DNA of 64,000 nucleotides from Malus domestica (lineage: Eukaryota; Streptophyta; Magnoliopsida; Rosales; Rosaceae). The position numbers and the translations under genes were made by a program. Below, piece by piece: positions 24,214-35,420 of the stretch (its first letter is position 1; the number at the start of each line of letters is the position of its first letter). Where the stretch lies: contig NC_091677.1 of NCBI RefSeq assembly GCF_042453785.1, positions 33,711,001-33,775,000 of the forward strand. Direction: 5' to 3'. The notes beneath the pieces were generated by a model. That model saw only the letters and a list, made by a program, of their open reading frames with translations. It was not told the origin of the DNA and searched no databases.

Positions 24214-25701
24214 TTATGTCTATTTTTGTCATTATACAAAATTTCCAAAATTTTACATTAGTATTTACCAAACGCTTTTATACTACTTTTCATACTTACA
24301 GCAGTTTTAAAAATACAGTTTACCAAACGTTCAGCTGCTTTATTTTACAGCTGATTATTCTTAAAGCACAACTGTTGACCCTAAAAACTACAAAGCCTAC
24401 GTGGCGCGCAGGCCGAGTAATTAATGAGCTAACTACGTCCTTCGGTGAATGCGGGGCGTGCCAACTCGTCGGCCGAGCTCGGCCGAGGAGTAAATTTGTT
24501 GATGTTGCGTTGGGTCGCGCTACTGACTTCTGCGTCTTGCCATTGCGGCCGAGAAAGGAACACGTCTCGGCCTCTTGGGCTCTCGAACCTGAAGACAAGG
24601 TTACTATTCTTACGAAGTTCAAAATCAAATTCGGCTTTCAATGTGCCGAATGTAATAACTGTAACACCTCACTTCGCCGAGAAGGCTGATGAGATGACCT
24701 CGACCAATAAGGATTTAGAAACCCTTCTCGACCGAGACTTGGATAGGTAATCAATCGTTCTCGCCGCAGTGCTGTTGATGCCAACGGAAGGTACTGCGAG
24801 ACCGACTGACTCTACAGTGACAGAGCTATCTATGCCGACTTAAGATATCACCGGTTGCTTCCACAGTGCTGTTGATGCCAACGGAAGATGTGTCAGTGAA
24901 AAAGGAAAAAGAAAAATCACAAGTTGTGAGAGTTTGCGCAGGGCAATTTTGTATTGATTTTGTGGGTCTCGTTCCGTTGCCACTGCCTCTCTATTTATAG
25001 AGCTAACTTAGCATAAAACCCGGCCGTGACCATCAATCACCACCACAAATAATAATCGTTACGCGAGGATGATTATCCAATGAGAATCGTAGCACTCAAA
25101 TCTCTTTGGTGCTAACGCATTTCAGCCAAAACCACATAACAAATCATGGCATGCCAATTCCGTCTTTTGCTAAAGATAAGCATTGTCGTTCAAATCCTAG
25201 TCCCAAAGCCCTGGCATATCAAGCTTTATCCATAGGATATTCACTTCACCTATTTGGCAACCTTGAATTTGCTAATAATTATCCCATGCATGCATCACAT
25301 TAGCTTACGTAATTAATCTTTCAAGTTGGACTCCACCTTGATCACCAACTGATGCCACCACGTGCTAGGACTCTTCTCATAATGCATGATGCTTAATCCC
25401 CGCGTCGAATGATAAGAATCCCACATTAAATCGAACTGTTCTGCTTGCTTCGGTATAGTTTGCGTCACATTTATCTTGTATAAAAAGTGTCAAGATAATT
25501 CATTATTAAAAGATCATTATTATGATTAAAAATCATAATATTATCCCCTAACAACAATAAAATTATCTTAACTTTCCTATCCGACGGTGTGGAGCAATGC
25601 TCACTCAACGGCCTTGATCGCACGGGCCGATGATGTAAATTGAGGTCCAAACAACAACAGAAGCAGTTTTAAAAATAAGAACAGCAATCCCAAACTGGCC
25701 C
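24214..25701. mobile_element. Small hairpin-type element interrupted by a solo LTR
   Basis: Once the LTR (24373-25653) is removed, the flanks join as ttaaagcacaac/agaagcagtttt. Similar motifs occur on both sides (gcagttttaaaaatacagttt at left, gcagttttaaaaataagaac at right), ending in cccaaactggccc. This resembles non-autonomous hAT-like MITEs of plants. Its right end cuts into the RH24 leader of cassette 1 at ttagtcgagg. The left limit is unclear because it abuts the end of Helitron D. Confidence 0.45.
24373..25653. mobile_element. Solo LTR with 5-bp target duplication
   Basis: The block starts TGTTGACC and ends CCAAACA (TG...CA), and is flanked by acaac on both sides (24368-24372 and 25654-25658). 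It is about 1281 bp and GC richer than its surroundings, with repeated tcggccgag motifs. The overlapping open frames inside it (24216-24750 on both strands) show no protein family and are LTR sequence. No internal retrotransposon genes lie next to it, as expected after recombination between two LTRs. Confidence 0.75.
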
Positions 25702-25881
25702 TTAGTCGAGGCGAGTCCTCCTTTGTCCCATTGAACTTAGTCCTGCCAGTGAACAAACACGGATTACACTACCTTTTAACTTAAGCTAGTCCAGTGAGAG
25801 CTAAAAAGGCAAACAAACATCCCCTTAATCGTTTCTGTACAGAGACTGCTAAAGAAACAGCATGATCAAAATCAAAGAATC
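25702..25881 (+). repeat. Leader of RH24 copy 1
   Basis: Matches 96-265 and about 56009-56192. It starts ttagtcgaggcgag directly at the border of the inserted MITE/LTR, so the more distal part of the promoter seen in the other two copies is missing here. It ends at the RH24 start codon at 25882. Confidence 0.8.
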
Positions 25882-28800
25882 ATGAGGCGGCCCCAGCAAG
25901 CCCCTCAGCGGCTCTACGTCCCTCCGTCGTCGCGCGACGGAAACAGCCACGACAACTACGAAGACACCGACCTCGACAACATCGATTACGACGACAACGA
26001 TGGTTCCAAGGACCCCGGGAGTGACGACAACAACCACGGCAACGCTGGCAGCGGTGATGAAGAAGTCGATCCTCTGGATGCTTTCATGGAGGGGATTCAT
26101 GCGGAGGTGAGGTCAGCTCCGCCGCCGAAGCTGAAAGTGAAGGCCGAGAAGTACAGGGACGATGAGGAGGAGGATCATATGGAGAGGTTTCTGAGGGCTA
26201 AAAGGGACGTGGTGCTCACGCTGGCATCAGATGCTTTACACACCAGATATGACTCCGATGAAGAGGTATATGCGACCGCCAAGGCCGTCGATGCCGGGTT
26301 GTTGGAGTACGATTCAGATGATAATCCCATTGTTCTGGACAAGAGGAAGATCGAGCCGATTTCAGCTCTCGATCATAGTTCAATCGACTACGAGCCGTTT
26401 AATAAGGATTTTTACGAGGAGAAAGAGTCGATTTGAGGTAAATTCCAACCGAACTGAGAATTTGGTTTCTTTCTTTTTTTCTTTCCATTCACATTTGTTT
26501 TTTAAATTTTTGTGTGAATTTAGTCGAAATGCGTAGCAAAGTATTTAAATTTAAGTGGGAGAGAATATTGACCGGTAGAAGTTCTCAAGGAGAGATTTGA
26601 AATGGAAGACTAGAGTTAACTGGTGTTTTGGTTTCCTTGTTTAGGGATGAGTGAGGAGGATGTTTTTTAGTACAAGAAGAGCTTGGCCATCCGTACGTCG
26701 GGGTTTGATGTACCGAGGCCAGTTAAGACATTTGAAGATTGTGGATTTTCTTCACAACTCATGGCTGCCATAAAAAAACAAGACTACCAAAAGCCGACAC
26801 CAACACAATGCGTAGCTCTACCCATAGTTCTTTCCCGGAGAGATATAATTGGTATTGCGAAAACTGGTTCTGGAAAGACTGCCACTCTTGTCCTTCCAAT
26901 GATTGTCCACATTATGGATCAGCCAGAGCTTCAAAAAGAAGAAGGTCCAATTGGAGTGATATGCGCTCCTACTAGAGAGCTGGCGCACCAAATATACTTA
27001 AGAGTCCAAAAAAATTGCAAAATCACATGGGATACGTATCTCTGCTGTATATGGTGGAATGTCTTAAGCTTGATCAGTTCAAAGAACTTAAGGCAGGATG
27101 TGAAATAGTTTTTGCTACTCCTGGGAGATTGATCGACATGCTTAAAATGAAGGCACTGACAATGCTTAGGGCAACTTACCTAGTACTTGATGAGGCTGAT
27201 CAGATGTTTGACCTTGGGTTTGAGCCTCAAATTAGATCTATTGTTGGTCAGATTCGGCCAGACCGACAGACATTGCTCTTTTCTGCGACAATGCTCCGTA
27301 AAGTTGAAAAATTGGCTAGGGAGATTCTCTCAGATCCTATAAGAGTTACAGTGGGTGAGGTGGGAATGGCCAATGAGGATATCACTCAGGTTGTTCATGT
27401 AATTCCTTCTGATGATGAGAAGCTGCCCTGGCTTTTTGAGAAGTTACCAGGAATGATTGATGAGGGTGATGTTTTAGTATTTGCTTCAAAAAAAGCTGCA
27501 GTGGATGAGATCGAGTCACAGCTTGCTCAGAAAGGTTTTTAAGTCACAACTCTGCATGGTGACAAGGACCAAGCATCTCGGATGGATATTTTGCAAAAAT
27601 TTAAATCTGGCATTTACCATGTTCTTGTTGCAACTGATGTTGCTGCTCGTGGTCTTGACATCAAGTCAATTAAGTCAGTTGTGAACTTTGATATTGCAAA
27701 AGACATGGACATGCACATCCATTGAATTGGTAGAACAGGTCGGGCTGGTGATAAGGATGGCACTGCGTACACTCTTATTACACAGAAAGAGGCACGTTTT
27801 GCTGGTGAGTTGGTTAATAGCTTGGTTGCTGCTGGTCAGATTGTCTCCACGGAGCTCATGGACCTTGCGATGAAGGTAATTTTGCATTACTATTAACATT
27901 TTTTTTTTGTGGTTTATATAGCGAGTTTATACATGCATCCAACTACTTGCCTTTTTGTTTTAGAGATGGTGGTTATAACCTTAGTTTGTAATCCTATAAT
28001 GCATTTAAGGCGAATACAAGTTATTAATATGTTCTCTGGTAAAACGTGCTCTTTTTAATGCAATATGGATTCTGGACAATTACACCTACTGGTGTTTGTC
28101 TCACAAATAAACTACGTTATCTTCACTCTACTATATAGGTGCATAGGTTGCTTCTGATTTAGAGTGCGCTTTCGAGAGAGATGGATTTGATGACCATTTG
28201 GTCTTCAAGGCCTTATTTTGGAAAGCTTTAGTATGTCCTTGGAATTACAGGGATCTTGAGATCGTTGACTTCATAACGTCAAGATAGTCAATTTCAGGAA
28301 ATGTGCTTAGTTTAGGGAGAGAGTAATTAGACAGTCTTTAGTAGTCCCATCTTTACTTCATACCATGCTCTGCTTAGAAAAGGGGTTGTTGGGGGTGTAT
28401 GTTGGCTTGTTGGGTTGTGGATTGAAGCATAGAGATGACTTGAAGATGAAGCTCAGTCTGGGGACGTAATAACTTTTGTGTATTATTAAGTACTCGCTTG
28501 CATTCTGGGCTACCAATACATCGGTTGAGGCCAACCAATTTGCATTTAAGAACTAAGAGAAAAATCGCATTTTAAGTACTAAATCTTAATTACCACATGG
28601 ACCCTTAGTAAATTGTCACTTATTTTCCCTTGTGCCAATATATCTCATAGACATAAATGCACAGCTTATCATGATAGGTGGCTGCACCTGCATTAGTTTT
28701 AGAAGTTTTACACTATGAGAGCCACTCATGCATCATTTCTTCAGTCTTGTGACTTTTAATTCTTGCCTTGCTGCTTGTAGCTTTGTATTTTATATCCATC

Positions 28801-29670
28801 ATAAATACACTGGTTTCCATCTCCTACATGGATGTGCAGTTATTTTGGGTGCACCTTGTCTGTGGAACTTTTGTTGCTTTCCCTTACTATGTTTCTTGTT
28901 TGATAGCTTTAGATGTTATGTTAGATTTCAGATTTTACATTCTCTATTTTAATGGGATTTACCTTGTTTATTATCAGGATGTTAGATTCATATCAAAATG
29001 TGATTCAAGAAAAGGAGTTATAAACTTTAATCATATTAAAATTTCAATTTTCTTAAGGTTCTTTTGCAATTTCATATTAAATAAGCCTTTTTCTACAATT
29101 CAAATGATGATATTATATGGATTCTGCAGGTGGAAAGAAAGGTAGAGGGAGGGGCGGCGGTGGTCGAGGTGTGCGTGGGGTGGATTTTGGTCTGGGTATT
29201 GGATATAATACGGAGTCCAATAGTTCTTCATCGAATACTGTTCCTAGTCGATCTGTTGCAGTAACTCCTCAGAGGACAGGAATGATGTCTCAGTTCAAGA
29301 CTAAATTTGTTGCCGCTTCATCTAACTCTCCAAGTCAAGGTTCAGCTAACAGCTCTAGTGTGCCCAACAGACAGGCATTACGAGGATTTGTATCCGGTGG
29401 TTCAATAGGTGGTGATGTATATAGAACTCAGGCAACCAGTACAATTACTCCTGCTCCTGCTCCAACATCAATGGTAAATAAAACTGCTACTCCGAACACT
29501 GGACAAAATTCAAGTCAGAAACCCTCCGAAAGGTTAATTAAACTGATGCTTGGTTAGAATTTTTTATGTCTTTACTTATTTGATTGGTGTTGAGCAGTTT
29601 CATTTGTGCCGATTGCAGTTCTAGAGATAAACCCAGAGAAAGGCGGAGGCGCTCCGTTTGGGACTGTTAA
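25882..29670 (+). pseudogene. RH24: DEAD-box RNA helicase RH24-like, copy 1 (dead)
   Basis: Five exons can be traced: 25882-26437, 26645-27875, 28978-29017, 29130-29532 and 29619-29670. RH24-type helicases are nuclear or cytosolic ATP-dependent RNA helicases with an acidic N-terminus and a glycine/arginine-rich tail, both present. Motifs seen: PTPTQC (Q), AKTGSGKT (I), PTRELAHQ (Ia), TPGRLID (Ib), DEAD (II), SAT (III), VLVFASKK (IV), ATDVAARGLDI (V). Lesions: TGA at 26434-26436 at the end of exon 1, TAG at 26668-26670, a one-base loss near 27008 in the A/T run with an extra base near 27064, TAA at 27540-27542, and TGA replacing arginine in motif VI (H*IGRTGR, about 27724). Exon 3 has lost its GT donor (tt instead of gt). 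The C-terminal exon reads SSRDKPRERRRRSVWDC. Confidence 0.9.
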
Positions 29671-30460
29671 CCGTACAGTTGAACTACACCACTCTCGCAT
29701 AATGAATTACAAGTTTTACTTTTGTTGTAGGTCAAGTCCTGATATTCCTATATTATTGTTGATCTTTGTCACTTTCTTTGTCGCTCTGTTTATAAGTTAA
29801 AAGAAACAGAAGATTTTGTAAACTCAGATCGACTTGTTGCACAAATAGTGGATGATTTAAAACATAGACTGTTCGTATCATTAAAATACGTTATGAAGTA
29901 GATTCTACAAAAAGTTGTGCCGTGTAAAAAAAATTGTGATGTTTCACATGTGCTCCGTATGTTATTTATATTAATCATTCTGAATTACATCATAACTCAA
30001 CGACTTGGTATATAATACAATAAGGCCTTGTTGGATGTCAATGATTTGATTGGTTATGACTGGATTAGATTGGCTTAGTTTGGAAAATTCACTAGATTCA
30101 GTGAATGTTGAAAGAAAATATGGATTGCTATTTTGTTCAAGTGAAGATGGAAGAGAAAAAGAATAAGACAAGTATAACAAATCAAATATTGACGGAGCAT
30201 GCATAGGTTTTTAATTACAACTATTCGTCAATTGGTGCTTATAATTTTTGGTTTTAAATGCTATTATCTCTTAAATAAAATAATTATGTTGCTTTAGTCT
30301 CCTCATCGTATTATACGTGTCGAATTCGTGTGAAGTCTGGTGGGACAAGAGAGAGATAAGGAGGTTGACTTTGATCAATTGACCTCCTTTCCATAGCCAT
30401 TTTTCTTTACCTTCATCCCCTTACACAAAGTCCATTCTTAAGATCTCTAGTTCTCTCTCA
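29671..30460. other. RH24/TNL1 intergenic region and TNL1 upstream DNA
   Basis: No further gene is seen. The region is conserved with 59975-60764 in cassette 2, so the whole RH24-TNL unit was duplicated as a block. It contains the W-box pair listed separately about 90 bases before the TNL1 start codon. Confidence 0.7.
30365..30384 (+). promoter_or_regulatory. Two W-box-like motifs upstream of TNL1
   Basis: TTGACT (30365-30370) and TTGACC (30379-30384) lie 9 bases apart, 77 bases before the start codon. W-boxes, TTGAC[C/T], are the binding sites of WRKY factors that control many defence genes. In cassette 2 the first is kept (60669-60674) but the second reads TTGATC. Function is inferred from motif and position only. 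Confidence 0.5.
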
Positions 30461-33400
30461 ATGGCTGCTAAAAGTTCCCGAGATTCTTCTTCGTCCTCTT
30501 ACCAGTGTTCCTATCATGCCTTCTTGAGTTTCAGAGGCCAGGACACGCGCAGGGGCTTTACTGATCACCTCTATAGAGCTTTGGAGCTAGCAGGAATCCA
30601 CACCTTTAGAGACGATGATGAAATCAAGAGAGGGGAGAATATTGAGTCGGAGTTAGAGAAGGCGATAAAGGAGTCACAAGTATCCATAATTGTCTTCTCC
30701 AAGGACTACGCTTCCTCAAGGTGGTGTTTGAACGAACTTCTGAAGGTCGTGGAACGTAGAAATACTGATCGTAGACATGTGGTTCTGCCAGTTTTCTATG
30801 ATGTGGATCCATCCGATGTCAGGAAGCAGAGTGGTACTTTTGCTGAAGCATTTGCCAGACACGAGGAGCGATTCAGTACGGAGGAGATGGACAAGGTGGA
30901 GCTGTGGAGAAGAGCTCTTAGACATGTTGCAAGTTTGGGAGGCATGGTTTTAGGAGATCGGTAATTTCTATTCTCATTATGTTCTCACGCTAATTGAAAG
31001 TGTCTTTTAAATTAAGTAAAATTGTAGATGGCAGTGAAACTTGAAGTTGTTCGCCTATATATACTGCAACTTTGATTTATATGTTCCTATCGATTCAAAT
31101 GAATTACAGGTATGAGGGGCAGTTCATCCAAGATATTGTTGGAGAGATTAGAAATAAAGTGGATCACGTAGCTTTAGACGTCGCTCCCTTTGCAGTTGGA
31201 ATGGATGCTCGTGTGAGACGCCTAAACATGTGGTTACAAGATGGATCAAATGATGTTGGTTTAGCTGTCATCTGTGGGATGGGTGGAATTGGCAAGAGCA
31301 CCATCGCGAAAGCCGCTTATAACCGCAACTTTGATAGATTTCAAGGTAGCAGCTTTCTTGCAGATATACGAGAATCTTCAGAACAACCCAATGGTTTTGC
31401 TCTCTTGCAAAGAAAACTTCTTTCAGATATCCAAAACGGGAAAGCAAAGAAAGTATACAATATGGATGAAGGAACAATCAGGATCAAACAAGCCGTAGGT
31501 TATAAAAAAGTTCTTATTGTTCTTGATGATGTGAGCAACCGGGATCAACTCAATGCAATTCTTGGAATGCGAGAGTGGCTTCATTCAGGAAGTAAAATTA
31601 TCATAACAACTCGACATGAACATTTGTTAAATGCTCACGATGTTTTTGAAAAGTTTATGGTTCAAGAACTGAATGAGTACGAATCACTTGAGCTTTTCAG
31701 TTGGCATGCCTTCAGACAATCCCATCCGGAAGAAGGTTACAAGGAGCTTTCAAGACATGTGGTGCAGCACTGTGGAGGGCTTCCTGTAGCTCTTCAAGTT
31801 CTGGGATCTTCTCTATCTGGAAAAAGTGTAGAAGTATGGCAAAGTGCATTGCAGAAGTTAGACGTGATCCCTAATGACAAAATTCAAAAAGTTCTGAGGA
31901 TAAGTTTTGATTCTTTACAGGATGATCATGACAAAAATTTATTCCTTCATATAGCCAGTTTCTTCACAGGAAAGACGATGGATTATACAAGTACAATGTT
32001 GGACAGCTTAAAGTTTTACACAAGGATTGGGATTGAAAATCTAGTTGACAGATGCCTAGTGAAAATTCAAGGCTCGAACAGGTTGTTGGTCATGCATCAA
32101 TTGGTGAGAAACATGGCAATGGAAATTATTTGTGAAGAATCACCTGATGACCCTGGAAAACGTAGTAGAGTGTTGCAGAAAGATGCCTCTAATATTTTGA
32201 GAAAATTAAGTGTAAGAACTATGTTTTCATGTATATGTATTTTTAGTTATGATTTGTTGTCCAGTACTAGTTATATACTTATTCAATGCTCTGATTTGTT
32301 AGCAGGGTACGGAAAATATTAAGGGCCTCATGCTTAACCTTGCTAGCAAAATAACGTTTGTTGGATGTCATAAAAAACGATGCCATGATGAAGATTATGA
32401 TGGAAATTGTTCAAGACGACGTCGTCTTGGTTTCTTCTCTTGGAAGCCAGTTAGCTTTCCGTCCACAAACTCAGCTTCTGCATCAAATGAGATAGATTTC
32501 AAATCTGAGGCGTTTAGAAGGATGCACAATCTTGAAATTCTCATGCTCAACAACGTCAACGTCAGGGGAAGCTACGAAGAATTTCCAAAAAGTTTAATAT
32601 GTTTATCTTGGAGAGGATTCCACTTAAAATCAGTACCAGAAAATTTTTATTTGGAAAACCTGGTTGTTCTTGACATGCGAAATAGTAGCCTACAACATGT
32701 TTGGAATGGGATCAGGGTACGTAACTCTCTCTCTCTCTCTCTCTCTCACTCACTCTCACACACACTTTCTCTCACACATGTCCATTATATCTTCTTAGAA
32801 ATTGATTAATACTTCTTATTGAAAACAGTTCTTTCCGAGGCTGAAGATTCTTAATCTCAGTCATTCGCATGGCCTTAGGACAACCCCTGACTTCTCAGGA
32901 CTCCCTAACCTTGAGAGATTGATTCTTAAACATTGCATAAATTTGGTTGAGGTTGATGAGTCCATCGGATACCTAGAGAAACTTGTTGTTTTGAATCTAG
33001 AAGGCTGCAAAAATCTCATGAAGCTTCCAAAATTGAGATCTATTCAGGATCTTATTCTTTCTGGTTGCTCAAAGCTTGTGCTTGGTGCCAATACGACTGC
33101 CACAACTGGTCACTTACAATCTACAGCTTGTGAATTGAAGAAACTCAATCTGCTATCAGCTAAATCATGGTATTCAATCTGGTCGCGGGTGTCCCCAAGA
33201 AAAAATATTGAACCAAGCAGTTTCTCATTGGCAAGTTTACCACATTCCTTGACAAGTTTAAGTCTGGATAGCTGCAATCTATCAGAGATTCCGAGTGCCC
33301 TTACTATGCTGTCTTCGTTAGAGTACTTGGATCTGAATAAGAATCCAATTACAAGCCTACCAGAGAGCATGAACAATCTTGTTAAGCTTCACACTCTTGC

Positions 33401-34568
33401 AGTAGATGGTTGCAGAAACCTCACAATGCTTCCAGAGCTCCCACATAGTTTGAAACAATTGAATGGTAGAGGTTGCACATCATTGAAAAGAATAACAAAT
33501 TTACCGAACTTGCACATATTACCGGCCACACATCCCTTCGGCATGCAAAAGGACATAGATTTAAAGTATTACAACATATTATTGGACTCAAATTTATGGT
33601 ATTGTGGGAAACTAGTTGATGTTGTAAGCTTGTTTAATACACTACCATTGAGCAGCTTTGACATAAAACTCCTCAAAGATATCGATCTATTCGATTTGAA
33701 ACCCAACGGTGGCGTTGAGGTCCAAAGGAACAGCGATTGTGCAAGTTTTGGCAAGCCCAGGCGCTCCAAGGTTCTTCTCTCTCTCTCTCACTGCTATGTA
33801 CAAGTGCTTATAATATGATCTCTATGGCGTAAACAATTAGATTGTAATCACATCACCATGAAACTGCAGGGAACTTTTGAATGCGGCATATTTAGCATAT
33901 TTGTCCACGAGAGCAAGATTCCAGATCGGTTCAATTACAGGAGCATGGGTAACAGTGTGTTCTCTATTATTGTTCCTTCACAGCCTAATATCAAGATCGT
34001 AGGTTTAAATGCATGTATATTGTATGCCCGGCAATCGGATCGAAGCCCTGAGATTGCACTTGGAAACTATCATTTCTATTCGCTTGAACTTAGGAATGAG
34101 ACAAAGGGCCTTAAGTGGCGTTTACCTATGTTCAATGAGGTTGAATGGAGGGTGATGAACGAAGATATGTTATGGCTAAGCCATTGGATTATGGGGAACG
34201 ATGAATTGGAATGCGGGGAACAAGTGCGTTTTGAAATAATCGGAGTGCAAGACGGTTTCGTCACAAAGGAGATTGGAGTCCAGTTTGTGTACGAGCAGCA
34301 AAATAAGGATAAGGAGGATGTCCCATCAAGTAGTGAAGATCCAATGATCCTACCTGACAGATCGTTTCGGGTCTGGAGCAAAGTATCGCCTTGGCACTGG
34401 AGCGTAGGTTTCGCTGGAAGGGGTGGCCCTATTGGGAGAGAGACCGGGGTGGAATACATCCATAACAATGAGAAGAAAGTTATTTCAACTGTCATGTGCG
34501 CGGCTCAATACATTCTCTGTAACCATGAAGTGATCGATCTTGAGAATGAATCCCGCATGACCCCGTAG
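30461..34568 (+). CDS. TIR-NBS-LRR immune receptor, TNL1 (intact)
   Basis: Five exons are proposed: 30461-30960, 31110-32211, 32306-32716, 32829-33770 and 33870-34568. Phases agree and no stop was found, giving 1217 aa. TIR domain, about residues 17-160: SYHAFLSFRGQDTRRGF and SRWCLNEL, whose glutamate is the NADase residue known from the family. NB-ARC, about 190-490: P-loop GMGGIGKST (223-231), FLADIRE, kinase-2 VLIVLDDV, SKIIITTRHEHLL, GGLPVALQVLG. The MHD motif reads MHQ (495-497). LRRs follow (about 570-900), then a post-LRR C-JID-like domain in exon 5 (FECGIFSIFVHESKIPDRF). Intracellular receptor that senses pathogen effectors and triggers immunity; its ligand cannot be told from sequence. 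The intron after exon 3 starts with a CT microsatellite, as in TNL2. Confidence 0.92.
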
Positions 34569-34807
34569 TAACAACGAGTGCTCTAAACTATTACCCAGTT
34601 TAATTCAAATTGATGGTGATGATGCACAAATCACTAAATTCAAATGTGTATTGGTTGTTATGCTTCGTTTCTATCTATTTTCAATTTTTCCCTAAAAAAT
34701 TGTTTTCAATAATTTAATATACAAAATTTCATACCAAACAAATTCTTGCCTGTATAAAGTATGAATTTAAAACCTGTTTTTAAGAAAAATAAAGTTTCAG
34801 ACCCCAA
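34569..34807. other. TNL1 3-prime flank
   Basis: AT-rich DNA between the TNL1 stop codon and the 3-prime end of Helitron E; probably the 3-prime untranslated region. Its continuation downstream was displaced by the Helitron. Confidence 0.5.
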
Positions 34808-34954
34808 CTAGAAAATAAGCCCACGAGTTGTGGCGGGAACTAACTGTTTCAGGCGTAACTGCGTGAATAAGACACATTTCACATGTAACTGAATAAATAA
34901 GACACAAAGTGCAGGAAGTAAAGCTCATATTTAGCAGTGTTATTTTAACAACAA

Positions 34955-35070
34955 TTGTTCAAGTGGTGGATTGCCCCCGGTGGGTTGGGCATTTCTCTTA
35001 GTCCTACTGCATTCCGGGTTCAAAGTTCCAACCATCCCCCGTACCAGTTTAAGCACACCAAAGACCAAAT
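34955..35070 (+). repeat. Possible tRNA-derived SINE fragment
   Basis: A tRNA-like internal promoter can be read: an A-box-like gtggtggattgcccc and, about 60 bases on, a B-box-like gggttcaaagttcc. The segment ends without a clear tail. It may be a SINE remnant inside Helitron E or a chance resemblance. Confidence 0.3.
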
Positions 35071-35183
35071 TTAGCATGTTCTTTCGTCATCCACCCAACC
35101 CCAGCAGATATACAAAATTCAAATAGAACTTGGCAAATTCATCCTCTTAAAATACAAAACGAAAATAATTTATGATCACTGAC

Positions 35184-35258
35184 CTCTGAGAATCGAATGA
35201 TATTCGGATTCTTCAATGATCTGTGGTTCTTGATTTCCCCTTGAACATGTTCATCCAT
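35184..35258 (-). pseudogene. SnRK2: Captured SnRK2 kinase exon, copy 1
   Basis: On the minus strand a 75-base exon lies between gcag and gtcagtg. It reads MDEHVQGEIKNHRSLKNPNI then IRFSE. It matches the alpha-C/beta-4 part of plant SnRK2 protein kinases (osmotic-stress and ABA signalling), where the family typically reads NVQREI, NHRSLRHPNI and VRFKE. The glutamate that pairs with the catalytic lysine is in GEI. A 75-base exon here is typical of SnRK2 genes. It has the same orientation as Helitron E and no other kinase exon is nearby. Confidence 0.85.
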
Positions 35259-35326
35259 CTGCATCACCAAAAAAAAAAGTATATTTAAAAAAAAATACAA
35301 AATGAAAATAGTTTATGATCACTAAC

Positions 35327-35401
35327 CTCTTTGGATCGAATGATATTCGGATGGTCCAGTGATCTATAGTTCATGATTTCCCTTTGAACATGTTCATCTA
35401 T
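35327..35401 (-). pseudogene. SnRK2: Captured SnRK2 kinase exon, copy 2
   Basis: A second copy of the 75-base SnRK2 exon, 143 bases from the first, reads [20 protein letters not shown] then IRSKE between gcag and gttagtg. It is closer to the family than copy 1 at QREI and begins with the usual isoleucine, so each copy has its own changes. Alone it cannot make a kinase. Confidence 0.85.
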
Positions 35402-35420
35402 CTGCATCACCAAAAAAATA

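Larger units (their letters stand above)
35151..35420 (-). repeat. Direct duplication of about 143 bp carrying an exon
   Basis: Copies at about 35151-35283 and 35294-35420 both contain the SnRK2 exon with its acceptor and donor. They differ at about one base in ten, so the duplication is not recent. Confidence 0.8.

Noticed and set aside
24216..24750. Four overlapping frames in GC-rich DNA
   Set aside because: They lie largely within the solo LTR and no frame shows a conserved domain.
25882..27542. RH24 copy 1 as a working helicase gene
   Set aside because: Several in-frame stops, a frameshift and a lost splice donor; motif VI has a stop codon in it.
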